Positions 1 to 8,332 of a DNA stretch of 11,671 nt are shown piece after piece (the first letter of the stretch is position 1; the number at the start of each line of letters is the position of its first letter). Below the pieces are notes generated by a model. That model worked only from the letters and a program-made list of their open reading frames with translations, searched no databases and was not told the origin of the DNA. Where the stretch lies: positions 1 to 11,671 of the forward strand of contig JACQIG010000058.1 of assembly GCA_016198605.1 (NCBI GenBank). Reading direction: 5' to 3'. A program made the translations under genes and the position numbers. The stretch comes from Candidatus Aenigmatarchaeota archaeon (GTDB taxonomy: Archaea > Aenigmatarchaeota > Aenigmatarchaeia > QMZP01).

Positions 1-1
1 G

Positions 2-955
2 GATGAGCACATAGGCGAGATACCCGAGGAGGCTTATGTCAGGTGCAGGGAGCAGGGAGGCGAGATGGTAGTGAGGAAGGACGGCCAGGGGAGGATAGTC
101 TATGCAAAATGCGTGCTGCCCGGCAACGAGGATGATGTTTACGTTGAGCCTGCGGAGGAAGTGCCAGATACCGCAAGGCTGCTGCAGATCGCAGTCAAGC
201 TTGAGGAGCTCAAGAAAAACCTGGACGAGCTTGCAAGGAAGATGGACTCCATAGCCGATTATTACGAATCCACAGGTTCTGACGAGGCGGGAAGATACAG
301 GAGGATAGCCGACATGTTCAGGACAGCCGGCATGAAAGCGGATGAAATAAGGGAGAAGCTGAGGAGCAGGCTGGGGACGCTGACAAAAGAGGACATAAAC
401 GAGATAAAGCATGACATAAAATACATAAAGGCGGTCATGCTGAAGGACATACTTTATTACATGCTCAGCTCTTCCGAGGACGCGGAAAAGATAACGAGGA
501 GGGTTGTTGAGCACTGCACCAGCGACGGCTGCTTTGACAGGGCCTTCAGGGCATGCATCACGGGCGTGACCTACAGGCAGCAGGACAACGGGCCGCTGGT
601 TGAGATAGCCGGCCTTGAGGGCGACACGTGCGTGATAAAAGCCTCGCTGGAGAGCGGCCCGGGCGGCACCAGCTACGGGATGACATGCAAGGTGCCTGAG
701 TATTCCCTTGGACTGAAGAACCCGGAGAAGACCATACTTCCCTACTGCTCCGGCTCAATGGTTGACCTTATAAGGAAATTCATGGAAGGCAGCCAGCTCC
801 CGCCTGGCTTTGAGGGCCCGGGAGGCTGCAACTCGGTTGAATCCTGCAGGGAATACTGCTCCGATACCGAGCACACCGAGGAGTGCGTAAGCTACCTGCG
901 CCAGCAGGGCGGCGGCCTGGATGCGCCAGTGGCAGGGGAGGCTGGTGGACAATGA
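2..955 (+). CDS. Exported Cys-rich coiled-coil protein, DUF333-like start and four-Cys C-terminal repeat (5' partial)
   Basis: The frame is open to the window edge, so the start lies upstream; the ATG at 65 is probably internal. About 317 residues are visible. The first ~30 residues (AYVRCREQGGEMVVRKDGQG, then AKCVLP) resemble the DUF333 pattern (YC..GG......G...C.lP) found in secreted proteins. A long charged helical or coiled-coil stretch follows (about residues 55-145). A Cys-rich part comes next, ending in a GPGGC-x4-C-x3-C-x8-C module of a kind I associate with exported proteins of DPANN archaea and Patescibacteria. Twelve cysteines are visible; an even number suggests disulfides and an extracytoplasmic location. 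The stop overlaps the next gene's start (ATGA), so the two are translationally coupled. No enzymatic motif is seen; function unknown. The gene is surely real, while the domain assignments come from pattern memory. Confidence 0.8.
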   Translation, partial: DEHIGEIPEEAYVRCREQGGEMVVRKDGQGRIVYAKCVLPGNEDDVYVEPAEEVPDTARLLQIAVKLEELKKNLDELARKMDSIADYYESTGSDEAGRYRRIADMFRTAGMKADEIREKLRSRLGTLTKEDINEIKHDIKYIKAVMLKDILYYMLSSSEDAEKITRRVVEHCTSDGCFDRAFRACITGVTYRQQDNGPLVEIAGLEGDTCVIKASLESGPGGTSYGMTCKVPEYSLGLKNPEKTILPYCSGSMVDLIRKFMEGSQLPPGFEGPGGCNSVESCREYCSDTEHTEECVSYLRQQGGGLDAPVAGEAGGQ

Positions 956-1164
956 AAAGGGGGACAAAGGCAGCGGCAGTGGTGATAGTGGTGATAATAG
1001 TAGCAGTCTTCGGATACCTGTGGACTTCAGGGTTGCTGCCTGCAGGGAGTCCCGCACAGCAGATAACAAACCAGCAGGAAGTTACCGGAGCCATATCCTC
1101 TGTCAGCACAGATGTGGATGACATAGACAGCGCGCTGTCGGATATAGACGCGCTTCTTAGGTAA
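952..1164 (+). CDS. Small membrane-anchored protein (70 aa)
   Basis: This 70-residue protein starts at the ATG at 952, overlapping the upstream stop as ATGA, with the purine-rich GGGGAGG at 934-940 and GGTGG just ahead. A longer reading from 883 would run deep into the upstream gene and is unlikely. The N-terminus is basic (MKRGTK), followed by one hydrophobic segment (about residues 7-27) and a short polar tail ending in a D-x-D-x4-D-x-D pattern (DIDSALSDIDALL). This fits a signal anchor with a small extracytoplasmic tail. Coupling to the exported Cys-rich protein suggests joint expression, perhaps a membrane partner. I recognise no family. Confidence 0.75.
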   Translation: MKRGTKAAAVVIVVIIVAVFGYLWTSGLLPAGSPAQQITNQQEVTGAISSVSTDVDDIDSALSDIDALLR

Positions 1165-1180
1165 GAATTCCACTATAATT

Positions 1181-1516
1181 CTAAGGCGACACCCAGCCGA
1201 CAAAGAATGAATACAGCCCTTTCAGTATTGCCACTATCCCTACGTAGAAGAAGAAGTCCAGGTAAAAGCCCCAGACTGAAAGGAGCAGGAAAAGCCCCAC
1301 GAAGAAGTCTATTATCCCCAGGAAATCAAAGTAGAAGCCCGCGGCCATCGCCGTCAGCACAGACCAGACGCCTTTTGCTATGGCTATCGCGCCGAGCATG
1401 AAGGCAAGGCCGTTTTCTGTCAGGGGGAAAGCCCCGGCTGCCATCAGTATCACTCCCGCCAGCAGGTCCAGTATCCCGAGCACGAACAGCAGCATACAAG
1501 CAAAATATGCCGGCAA
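1181..1516 (-). CDS. Four-helix integral membrane protein with internal repeat
   Basis: This 111-residue, almost wholly hydrophobic protein has about four transmembrane helices (roughly residues 7-29, 36-58, 62-82 and 85-107). It appears internally duplicated: LGILDLLAGV (13-22) matches LGIIDFFVGL (66-75), and LGAIAIAKGVWSVLT (41-55) matches VGIVAILKGLYSFFV (92-106). The look is similar to DUF308/HdeD-type membrane proteins, but I would not assign it firmly. It lies 12 bp past the leuS stop on the same strand and in the same frame, so it is probably the last gene of the acylphosphatase-leuS operon. The start is uncertain: TTG at 1516 gives the full form, whereas ATG at 1495 keeps all four helices. 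No clear ribosome binding site is seen for either. Confidence 0.75.
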   Translation of the reverse strand: MPAYFACMLLFVLGILDLLAGVILMAAGAFPLTENGLAFMLGAIAIAKGVWSVLTAMAAGFYFDFLGIIDFFVGLFLLLSVWGFYLDFFFYVGIVAILKGLYSFFVGWVSP

Positions 1517-1528
1517 TGCATTAATAGC

Positions 1529-4327
1529 TTATGCCGCTATCTCTATCCCGGGCTTCCCGGGCTCGGCCCTCAGGGCTTTCTCGCTGCCGCTCTCCCCGGC
1601 CCTGATCACCGAGACCCCGCAGCCGAACTCCTTTGAGAAGAATTTTTCCGCCCCTTTCAGCGCATCAAATTCATCCCTTTCGGGCAGGATTCCCTTAAGC
1701 GCGCCCAATTTCCTCAGGGATTCTGCGTATTTCACGGCATTATTGCCCTGTTTCCTTATTTCCTCGTTTTTCATCAACTCTTTGATAAGGCCGCTCCTGT
1801 CATCCATCTTCCTTGCAATCTCATAAGCCCTGTATTTCCATGCCGGGCTGCAATAAACCTTTATCTCCCTTGGCTTCTTCCCGACAATCTTTATTATCTC
1901 ATTGACGTCCCCAACCGTCTTGCCGACAAGCCCCTCCGCCATTTCAGCCTCTTCCGAGATAGCCTTGGGGTCAGCCTCCGGCCATGCCGCCAGGGAGGCG
2001 AGACCGCTGTTGCCCTGCATCTCCCACAGCTCCTCGCATGTGTGCGGCATTATCGGCGACAGCAGCCTTATCCAGCCGCGCAGCACCCTGTCCAGGACGG
2101 CATAATCCAGCGGCTTCTCCGCCCTCCTCAGGTAATATCCGATGTCATTCATCACCTCAAAGAACGCCTTCTGGGCAAAATCCCTTATCCTCATGCTGTC
2201 TATCAACCCCCCGGTTTCGTGCAACACCCTGTTGAACCTGGAAAGTATCCATTTATCCGGAATGTTTTCCCCCTTTCCCCCCATTCCCTTGTTTGTAATT
2301 ATGTCAGCCGCAATCTCAAGGAACCTGGCAAGCCTCTTCCTGACCATCTGCACGTTCTCCTCTGTCCAGTCCACCACGGAACCAAGGTCTGCGCCAGAGG
2401 CTATGTAAAGCCTGTACAAGTCCGCGCCGTACTTCTCTGAGATGTCAGCAAGCGGTATGACATTCCCCCTGCTCTTGCTCATCTTCGCGCCCTCCCTTAT
2501 GAGCAGCTCATTCAGCGTTATCGCCTTCGGCCAGTATTTTTCAGGGAATATGGCCGCGTGGTTGAATATGTAGAAAGTCAGGTGGTTGGTCACATGCGCA
2601 ACCGCGGTGTGCCTGAGGTCAACGGGATACCAGTATTCAAACTCCTTCCTGATACTGTCGGCCTCTTTTAATTTCCCTTTCCCGAGGAAGACATAATCAA
2701 AAAATTCATTATTTAAACCCAGCTTACTCTTCCTCATCTCTTTAACCACCGTATAGAAGGCTGGATAAATCGTGGAATCAGAAAGGCTCTCTATCACCCA
2801 CTCGCTGTCCCACGGAAGCCTAGTCCCCAGGCCGCGCTTCCTTGCCGCGGCCCTCTCATGTAGCCAGCTTATCGTGTGCTCAAAATGCTTCCTGTACTCC
2901 TCCGGCAGTATTCCCATGCCCTGCAGGCACCCCATCGCCTTGGCCTTCCACTCCCTGTTCCCGTAATCTATGAACCACTGGTCCTTTATCACCTTCACGA
3001 AAACCCTTGTCCCGTCCCTGCACACCAGGCCAGGGGTGTTTGATTCAAAGAAATCCATCGCCTTGCCTTCTTTTTTAAGCCAATTTCTGAAATCATCCTT
3101 TATGTTTTTTATGGCAATCCCGGAGAACCCTCCGCTGCCCTTGAGTACGCCCCGGTAGAACTCCTCCCTGTAGAGGGCTTTCGTAGCATGCTCCAGCTTT
3201 TCCGGTGACGTCCCCGTCTTGTCAATCATTTCCTTTGCAGGGAAATCACCAAAGCCCTCAAGCTTTATCACGCTGATAGGCTTCACGTCCTTCGCAACCT
3301 TCTGCCATTTCTTGTCCTTCCTTGCCTCCTCCAGCGCCGCGTAGTCAAAAGGCGCATGCGCCGGGACAGAATAGACTATGCCCGTCCCGTTGCTTGTATC
3401 CACAAAGCCTGCCGGCAGTATGGGCATGCTCCTTTTCCCAACAGGCGATTCCGCGCGTTTCCCAAGCAGATGCCCAGCCTTGACTTCCCCGATTATTTTC
3501 ACGCCATCCATCTGGTATCCAATCTTCTCCGCGGCCTCCTTGGAAAGGTAAAGGATTTCACCGTTAACATCAACCTTGAGATACTCACCTTCCGGGTTGA
3601 CCCAGAGGTTTGTCACGCCATAAATTGTTTCAGGTCTCAGCGTTGCCGCGACAAGGAAGCCGTCCTCAAAGGGGAACTTCACCGCGGTGAACGCTTTTAT
3701 CCCCGTGTCCAGTATGTCGCCATCCCTTATGTCATCCTCCCCCACAGCGCTGTTGCAGGTAGGGCAGAACTGGACTGGATGCTCCCCCTTTGTAACCAGT
3801 CCCATGCCCCTAAGCCTGCTGAACTGCCATGATACAAAAGCGTTATACTCAGGGTCCCCGGTGGTGAACTGCCTTGACCAGTCTATTGAGAAGCCAAGCT
3901 TCCTGAAATCCTGCTCTATCACATCCGCAAAGAAATTTGCAACGTTCCACGGGTCCCTGAAGCTCTCTATTATCCTTTCAATTTCCTTCTTGTCCTTCTC
4001 ATATAAGCCTACATACTCCCTGTACAATTCCAGCGTCTTCCTGTCCCCATCCCTGACCTTCTTGGAAACCGCTTCTATGGGCGTCCCGCTAATGTGGAAC
4101 GCCATGGGCCATAAGGCATTATACCCTTGCATCCTCTTGTGCCTCACCCATATGTCGGCTATGGTGTACGTCCTCCCATGCCCTATGTGAAGAGGCCCGC
4201 TGGTGTAGGGATAAGGCACCGTCATGAGCACCTTCTTTTTCTTCGCGTCCCTTCTGGGCTGGAAGGCCTTCTCCCGCTCCCACCTATCCTGCCATTTCTT
4301 CTCTATTTTCTTGAAGTCGAAAACCAT
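1529..4327 (-). CDS. leuS: Leucyl-tRNA synthetase, archaeal type
   Basis: Charges tRNA-Leu with leucine using ATP, in the cytoplasm. At 932 residues it is near the usual length of the archaeal/eukaryotic-type enzyme. Visible in order: the class I HIGH motif (PLHIGH, 47-50); a CxxC pair (C188, C191) in FCPTCNSAVGEDDI; the CP1 editing domain, with TLRPETIYG (229-237) and VPAHAPFDY containing the expected editing Asp (D328); KMSKS (615-619); the anticodon-binding helical region; and a C-terminal tail with the EPGKPGIEI pattern typical of archaeal LeuRS. No lesion is seen. The acylphosphatase gene ends 8 bp upstream and a small membrane-protein gene follows 12 bp downstream, so the three are probably one transcript from the promoter near 4630. 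A weak GGGA lies 5 nt before the ATG. Confidence 0.97.
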   Translation of the reverse strand: MVFDFKKIEKKWQDRWEREKAFQPRRDAKKKKVLMTVPYPYTSGPLHIGHGRTYTIADIWVRHKRMQGYNALWPMAFHISGTPIEAVSKKVRDGDRKTLELYREYVGLYEKDKKEIERIIESFRDPWNVANFFADVIEQDFRKLGFSIDWSRQFTTGDPEYNAFVSWQFSRLRGMGLVTKGEHPVQFCPTCNSAVGEDDIRDGDILDTGIKAFTAVKFPFEDGFLVAATLRPETIYGVTNLWVNPEGEYLKVDVNGEILYLSKEAAEKIGYQMDGVKIIGEVKAGHLLGKRAESPVGKRSMPILPAGFVDTSNGTGIVYSVPAHAPFDYAALEEARKDKKWQKVAKDVKPISVIKLEGFGDFPAKEMIDKTGTSPEKLEHATKALYREEFYRGVLKGSGGFSGIAIKNIKDDFRNWLKKEGKAMDFFESNTPGLVCRDGTRVFVKVIKDQWFIDYGNREWKAKAMGCLQGMGILPEEYRKHFEHTISWLHERAAARKRGLGTRLPWDSEWVIESLSDSTIYPAFYTVVKEMRKSKLGLNNEFFDYVFLGKGKLKEADSIRKEFEYWYPVDLRHTAVAHVTNHLTFYIFNHAAIFPEKYWPKAITLNELLIREGAKMSKSRGNVIPLADISEKYGADLYRLYIASGADLGSVVDWTEENVQMVRKRLARFLEIAADIITNKGMGGKGENIPDKWILSRFNRVLHETGGLIDSMRIRDFAQKAFFEVMNDIGYYLRRAEKPLDYAVLDRVLRGWIRLLSPIMPHTCEELWEMQGNSGLASLAAWPEADPKAISEEAEMAEGLVGKTVGDVNEIIKIVGKKPREIKVYCSPAWKYRAYEIARKMDDRSGLIKELMKNEEIRKQGNNAVKYAESLRKLGALKGILPERDEFDALKGAEKFFSKEFGCGVSVIRAGESGSEKALRAEPGKPGIEIAA

Positions 4328-4335
4328 AGGATTCC

Positions 4336-4608
4336 CTAATATCTCACATAAAAGCTGTTTGACCCCTCAGGCTCCTCCCACCTGACATCAACATCATCCA
4401 CCACGGACGTGACAGGGCCCTTCTTGCACAGCTCAACCATCCTCTCCACGAGGTATTTCCTGCCCTCAAAGACAGCCTCCACCTTCTCGTCCCCCGCGTT
4501 CCTCACCCAGCCCGCTATCCTCATGTGCCTCGCATGCCTGAATATGAATGCCCTGAAGCCGACGCCGTGGACCATCCCGGTTATCACTACATGAGCTCGC
4601 GCTTCCAT
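4336..4608 (-). CDS. acyP: Acylphosphatase
   Basis: Hydrolyses acyl phosphates such as carbamoyl or acetyl phosphate; a small cytosolic enzyme of ferredoxin-like fold. Its 90 residues are normal for the family. The signature is clear: VVITGMVHGVGFRAF with catalytic Arg19, then GWVRNAGDEKVEAVFEG with catalytic Asn37. The end (SNSFYVRY) matches the usual F-x-x-R/Y finish. It is the first gene of the minus-strand operon with leuS, 8 bp apart. The start ATG at 4608 sits about 26 bp from an AT-rich TATA-like element (4631-4637), so a leaderless mRNA is likely. Its pairing with leuS is probably co-expression rather than a pathway link. Confidence 0.93.
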   Translation of the reverse strand: MEARAHVVITGMVHGVGFRAFIFRHARHMRIAGWVRNAGDEKVEAVFEGRKYLVERMVELCKKGPVTSVVDDVDVRWEEPEGSNSFYVRY

Positions 4609-4640
4609 ATATCAATATTGTTGCCACCTTAATTATATGG
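4606..4640. promoter_or_regulatory. Compact divergent promoter, acyP/leuS versus hel308
   Basis: Only 28 bp separate the two divergent start codons. Reading plus, TATATCAA (4608-4615) is centred about 26 bp before the hel308 ATG. Reading minus, TATAATT (4637-4631) is centred about 26 bp before the acyP ATG. Each TATA-like box therefore abuts or overlaps the other gene's start codon. Neither gene has a Shine-Dalgarno element, so both mRNAs are probably leaderless. The two directions cannot easily be occupied at once, so mutual exclusion is possible (inference). Confidence 0.6.
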
Positions 4641-6817
4641 ACCCCGTGAGGACAGCTCTGGAGAAATCAGGGCTGGAAAAACTGAACCCTGTGCAGGAAC
4701 TCGCCTTGGAATCAGGCTTGTTAAGCAACAGAAACATGGTTGTCGCCGCGCCTACGGCCTCGGGCAAGACGCTGATAGCAGAGATAGCGGCCCTTGATGC
4801 CATAAGCAAAGGCAAGAAGGTGGTTTATATTGTCCCTTTGAGGTCCCTTGCCTCCGAGAAGTATGAAGAATTCAAGGAAAAGTACGAGCCACTTGGAATC
4901 AAGACGGCAATATCCGTCGGTGACCTGGATTCCTCTGACCCGTGGCTCGGAAGATATGACATTATTATTACAACCTCAGAGAAGGCGGACTCTTTACTGC
5001 GCCACGGCATACCCTGGGCAGACTCCATAGGGCTTGTCATAGCGGATGAGATACATCTGCTGGACTCCCCTAACCGCGGCCCGACACTGGAGGTCGTGCT
5101 CACAAGGCTCAGGCAGACCTGCAGCCCACGTATACTCGCGCTGTCCGCAACAATAAGCAACCATGAGGAGCTTGCAAAATGGCTGGATGCTGTCCCAGTG
5201 AAATCCGACTACAGGCCTGTCAAGCTCTACATGGGCGTCTGCAATGGAGATAAGGTAGAATTCAATCCTAAGAAAACCCTTGAAGTGAAAAATGAAAATC
5301 CCATATTGGACATAGTAAACCAAACCCTGAAATTAAACAAGCAAATTCTCCTCTTTATCTCAACCAGGAAATCCGCGGAGTCGACGGCGGAGAAGATCGG
5401 CAAGTCCATATCCCTTAACCCGAAAGAGCTTTCCAGCCTGAACGGGCTCTCAGAAAAAATACTCCATTCCATTGACCACCCCACAAAGCAGTGCGAGAGG
5501 CTTGCCTCCTGCATCCGCTCTGGCGCCGCATTCCACCATGCGGGCCTTGCGAACAAGCAGAGGGGCCTGATAGAGAAGGCCTTCAGGGAGGGCGTGATAA
5601 AGGCCATCTGTGCCACGCCAACGCTTGCCGCGGGTATAAATCTTCCGGCGTTCAGGGTGGTGATACGCGACCTCAAGAGGTTTGATTCCTTCCGCGGGAT
5701 GGATTACATACCCATCCTGGAAATACACCAGATGGCCGGCAGGGCAGGAAGGCCCAAGTATGACACCTCCGGGGAAGCCATACTCATGACAAAGACGCCC
5801 GCGGAGGCGAAGCGTGCATGGGAAATGTATATCCTTGGCCAGCCGGAGAGGATCTATTCCAAGCTGGGCGTTGAGCCAGTCCTGAGGACGCACGTGCTTT
5901 CGCTGATAGCCTCCGGCGTCACGCCGACAAAGAAAAGCCTGCTTGACTTCTTCTTCCGGACATTCTACGCCCACCAGTTCAAGGACCTGGGCCACATAGA
6001 GATGATGCTGGAGAGGGTGGTGGACATGCTGGAGGGCTTCAAGTTCATCATCACGTCCAAAGAAAAAACATCTTCCAATAATCCTTTCAGGCCCGCCTCC
6101 ATGGAAAAAGACTACAGCCTGGCGCCGACAAGAATAGGAAAAAGGGTATCAGAATTGTACATAGACCCCATAACAGCCGATTACTTGATACAGCACCTTC
6201 ACGGTGCGGAGAAGCCGGCGGCATTCGCAGTGCTGCAGATGATATCAAACACGCTTGAGATGCGGCCCCTCCTCTCCATGAAGAAGAACGATTTCCCGCT
6301 GGTGAATGAGCTGCTTATTGAGCACGAGAACAACCTGCTACAAAAACCCCCGAACCCGTGGGACATAGAATACGATGATTTCCTGAGGTCGATAAAGACA
6401 GCCCAGATGTTCAGCTCATGGGGAAATGAGGCAGGTGAGAACAAGATTCTTGAGGATTTCAATGTCACCCCCGGAGAGCTCAGGGCAAGGCTTGACAACG
6501 CCGACTGGCTGCTTTATGCCACTCAGGAGCTGGGCCTCCTGCTTGGCTACATGGATATCCTTAAAGAAGTCAGGAAAACCAGGATAAGGCTGCAATATGG
6601 CGTGAGGGAAGAATTGCTTCCATTGGTAAGGCTCAAGGGCATAGGCCGCGTGAGGGCGAGGATGATGTATGACTCAGGCCTGCGAAGCCTTCAGGACTTG
6701 AGAAGAATCCCTGAAGAATCCCTGTCAAGAGTTGTGGGGTATGCAGTGGCCAAGTCTGTCAAAGATCAGTTGGGCGAGAAAGGCTCGCAGAAAACTTTAA
6801 GTGAGGACGAAGGCTAA
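4637..6817 (+). CDS. hel308: Hel308 family superfamily 2 DNA helicase
   Basis: An ATP-dependent 3'-5' DNA helicase that in archaea acts at stalled or damaged replication forks. Its 726 residues fit the family. Visible: NPVQ near the N-terminus (17-20); Walker A APTASGKT (38-45); DEIH box (137-140); ALSATIS (168-174); FISTRKSAE (240-248); CATPTLAAGINLPAF (325-339); and motif VI QMAGRAGRP (365-373). A ratchet-like helical region follows, then a C-terminal helix-hairpin-helix segment (about 663-710, LVRLKGIGRVRARMM). All helicase motifs look intact. It is transcribed away from the acyP-leuS operon from a leaderless-type promoter and probably continues into the DUF192 gene 11 bp downstream. Confidence 0.95.
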   Translation: MDPVRTALEKSGLEKLNPVQELALESGLLSNRNMVVAAPTASGKTLIAEIAALDAISKGKKVVYIVPLRSLASEKYEEFKEKYEPLGIKTAISVGDLDSSDPWLGRYDIIITTSEKADSLLRHGIPWADSIGLVIADEIHLLDSPNRGPTLEVVLTRLRQTCSPRILALSATISNHEELAKWLDAVPVKSDYRPVKLYMGVCNGDKVEFNPKKTLEVKNENPILDIVNQTLKLNKQILLFISTRKSAESTAEKIGKSISLNPKELSSLNGLSEKILHSIDHPTKQCERLASCIRSGAAFHHAGLANKQRGLIEKAFREGVIKAICATPTLAAGINLPAFRVVIRDLKRFDSFRGMDYIPILEIHQMAGRAGRPKYDTSGEAILMTKTPAEAKRAWEMYILGQPERIYSKLGVEPVLRTHVLSLIASGVTPTKKSLLDFFFRTFYAHQFKDLGHIEMMLERVVDMLEGFKFIITSKEKTSSNNPFRPASMEKDYSLAPTRIGKRVSELYIDPITADYLIQHLHGAEKPAAFAVLQMISNTLEMRPLLSMKKNDFPLVNELLIEHENNLLQKPPNPWDIEYDDFLRSIKTAQMFSSWGNEAGENKILEDFNVTPGELRARLDNADWLLYATQELGLLLGYMDILKEVRKTRIRLQYGVREELLPLVRLKGIGRVRARMMYDSGLRSLQDLRRIPEESLSRVVGYAVAKSVKDQLGEKGSQKTLSEDEG

Positions 6818-6828
6818 ATGATTCTCAC

Positions 6829-7188
6829 ATGAAAATCAGGAACCTCACCACCGGGAAAATAATCGCAGAAGACGCTGACCTTGCTGACACATACTGGAAG
6901 CGCATCAAGGGCCTTATGTTCAGGCAGACAGGCAGCATGCTCTTCACCTTCAAGAAACCAGGCTTCTACGGCATCTGGATGCTGTTCATGAGGTTCCCGC
7001 TGTACATAATCTTCTTGGACTCGCAAATGAGGGTGATTGACATTGCGGAGAACGCCAGGCCGGTGAGCCTGAACCCAAAGACGTGGAGGACTTATTATCC
7101 TGAAAAACCTGCAAAATACATACTGGAAATACCAAACAACAGGAAACTTGACGGAATAAAGATAGATGACAGGGTGTCTATGAGTTAG
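6829..7188 (+). CDS. DUF192 (UPF0127) family protein
   Basis: This 119-residue protein shows the DUF192 signature in order: GLMFR (28-32), a hydrophobic strand (SMLFTF), a FYGIWMLFMRFPLYIIFLD segment corresponding to the family's FWMKNM.ipLDiiFid, and RVIDIAENA. The family's biochemical role is unknown. Many members carry a signal peptide; this one has none and looks cytoplasmic. The family's usual KNM is LFMR here, a modest departure. The start follows the hel308 stop by 11 bp without a clear ribosome binding site. An A/T-rich element at 6791-6800 could serve as a weak promoter. Its stop overlaps the stop of the convergent gene. Confidence 0.85.
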   Translation: MKIRNLTTGKIIAEDADLADTYWKRIKGLMFRQTGSMLFTFKKPGFYGIWMLFMRFPLYIIFLDSQMRVIDIAENARPVSLNPKTWRTYYPEKPAKYILEIPNNRKLDGIKIDDRVSMS

Positions 7189-8324
7189 GCCACTTTCTTC
7201 AGTTTAACCTTATCCGAATAGAGGGCTGCCTCCCTCGGGTCTATTATTAGCCTCTCCTCATTAGGTCTTCTGGCAGGCTCAGAGTAAGGCAGGATAAGCC
7301 CGGCCTCTGTCCTCTTGGACCTGAACGGCACAACATTTGAGCCTTGTATTGAATAAGGCAGGCCGCTCCCTGCCGCAGGCCTTGCGAGTCCCTGCGGACC
7401 CCTCACATCAAATTCAAGCTCTACTACCCTTGCCGGACTGAATGCGCTGAATATTGCTCTCCTGGTCGCTGCAATTCCTGTGTATTCAAATTCTGTAAGG
7501 GTTTCCAGAAGATCACGAGGAATGCCTGCCACTTGTATGCCTGTTTCCACCAGTCTTTGCACATTGTCAAAGGGCATGTCAATGATGTCGTAAAGCTGAT
7601 CTCCTGCAAACCAGTAGGCCCAATTCAGGATGCTCCTATGCGGTTTCCTGTAAACCTTTACGTGGTACTGCTGTCCTCTGACATTTACGTCCCTTTCCTC
7701 AGCCTGTAGTTGGTCACCAAACTGTTGTACGTACCAGCACTCGTCCCTAACAAGCCACCTTCTGAACCTGTCGGGATCAACAAACTGGTTTTCATAGTCC
7801 CCCCTTGAGTACTTGTTTAGGGTTTGCTCCTGGGTTTTCCTTTCAAAGAACTGCAGATCAGTGTTAATCTGGTAGTTGTATATGGACATATTGTTGTCAA
7901 GCAAGTATCCTATGTGCTGCTGGATGATTTCAGGCGATGGCTCAGAACCTTTATCCGCTTTAATATAAACAGGCAATTCAGCTCCCTTATGTTCAATTGT
8001 GTAAAGCTTATCAATGTTAGTTATTCCATAAGACCACAGATCCCAGAAGTGTAATTTAGGAAATGTGTTGGTTATTAAAGCCTGAAGATTCTGCCGACCA
8101 TATTCTTGGAGGTTTCTACCAAGAAGCGTTTCCAATACATAAGCCCCTCCGGCTTTTCTGCCTGTTTCCTGCGCAGCCTGCCTAAGCCCCTGTGCGTAAT
8201 CGGTTATCCCACGTCCAATCTCACGAACCCCCCAGTATACGGGCATCTTCCAGACATTGCCAAGCTGGTCAAATGCAACAAATTGGGGATTCACGTATTG
8301 GGAAACCTTGGATTTGTGCGCCAT
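7185..8324 (-). CDS. Uncharacterised 379-residue protein
   Basis: I recognise no family. The protein is soluble-looking, with no signal peptide or membrane helix and a single Cys (C196). It is rich in Gln, Tyr and Trp, with aromatic stretches such as LHFWDLWSYG (91-100) and RSILNWAYWFAGDQLYDIID (230-249). The C-terminal 80 residues look loop-rich and basic. ATG at 8324 is preceded by AGGTGG four bases upstream, overlapping the stop of the 34-residue gene, so translation is probably coupled. The middle of the gene (about 7840-8110) is clearly more A/T-rich than the neighbouring leuS and hel308 genes, which may mean transfer or fast evolution. It ends with its TAA overlapping the DUF192 TAG. 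It is the last gene of a minus-strand set of orphans. Confidence 0.75.
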   Translation of the reverse strand: MAHKSKVSQYVNPQFVAFDQLGNVWKMPVYWGVREIGRGITDYAQGLRQAAQETGRKAGGAYVLETLLGRNLQEYGRQNLQALITNTFPKLHFWDLWSYGITNIDKLYTIEHKGAELPVYIKADKGSEPSPEIIQQHIGYLLDNNMSIYNYQINTDLQFFERKTQEQTLNKYSRGDYENQFVDPDRFRRWLVRDECWYVQQFGDQLQAEERDVNVRGQQYHVKVYRKPHRSILNWAYWFAGDQLYDIIDMPFDNVQRLVETGIQVAGIPRDLLETLTEFEYTGIAATRRAIFSAFSPARVVELEFDVRGPQGLARPAAGSGLPYSIQGSNVVPFRSKRTEAGLILPYSEPARRPNEERLIIDPREAALYSDKVKLKKVA

Positions 8325-8332
8325 ATTCCCAC

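Noticed and set aside
10..65. ATG at 65 as the start of the first gene
   Set aside because: The frame is open to the window edge, and the residues before the ATG (including a Cys) fit the DUF333-like motif, so the gene begins upstream.
1156..1185. Inverted repeat AGAATT/AATTCT between convergent genes as a terminator
   Set aside because: The stem is six A/T-rich pairs with no U-tract, and archaeal termination relies mainly on U-tracts; the match may be chance.
3356..4190. Long plus-strand frames of 158 and 167 codons opposite leuS
   Set aside because: They lie wholly antisense to a well-conserved synthetase gene, show no family features, and reflect its codon bias.
5450..5995. 181-codon minus-strand frame opposite hel308
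   Set aside because: It overlaps helicase motifs V and VI on the other strand, and the residue pattern looks random.
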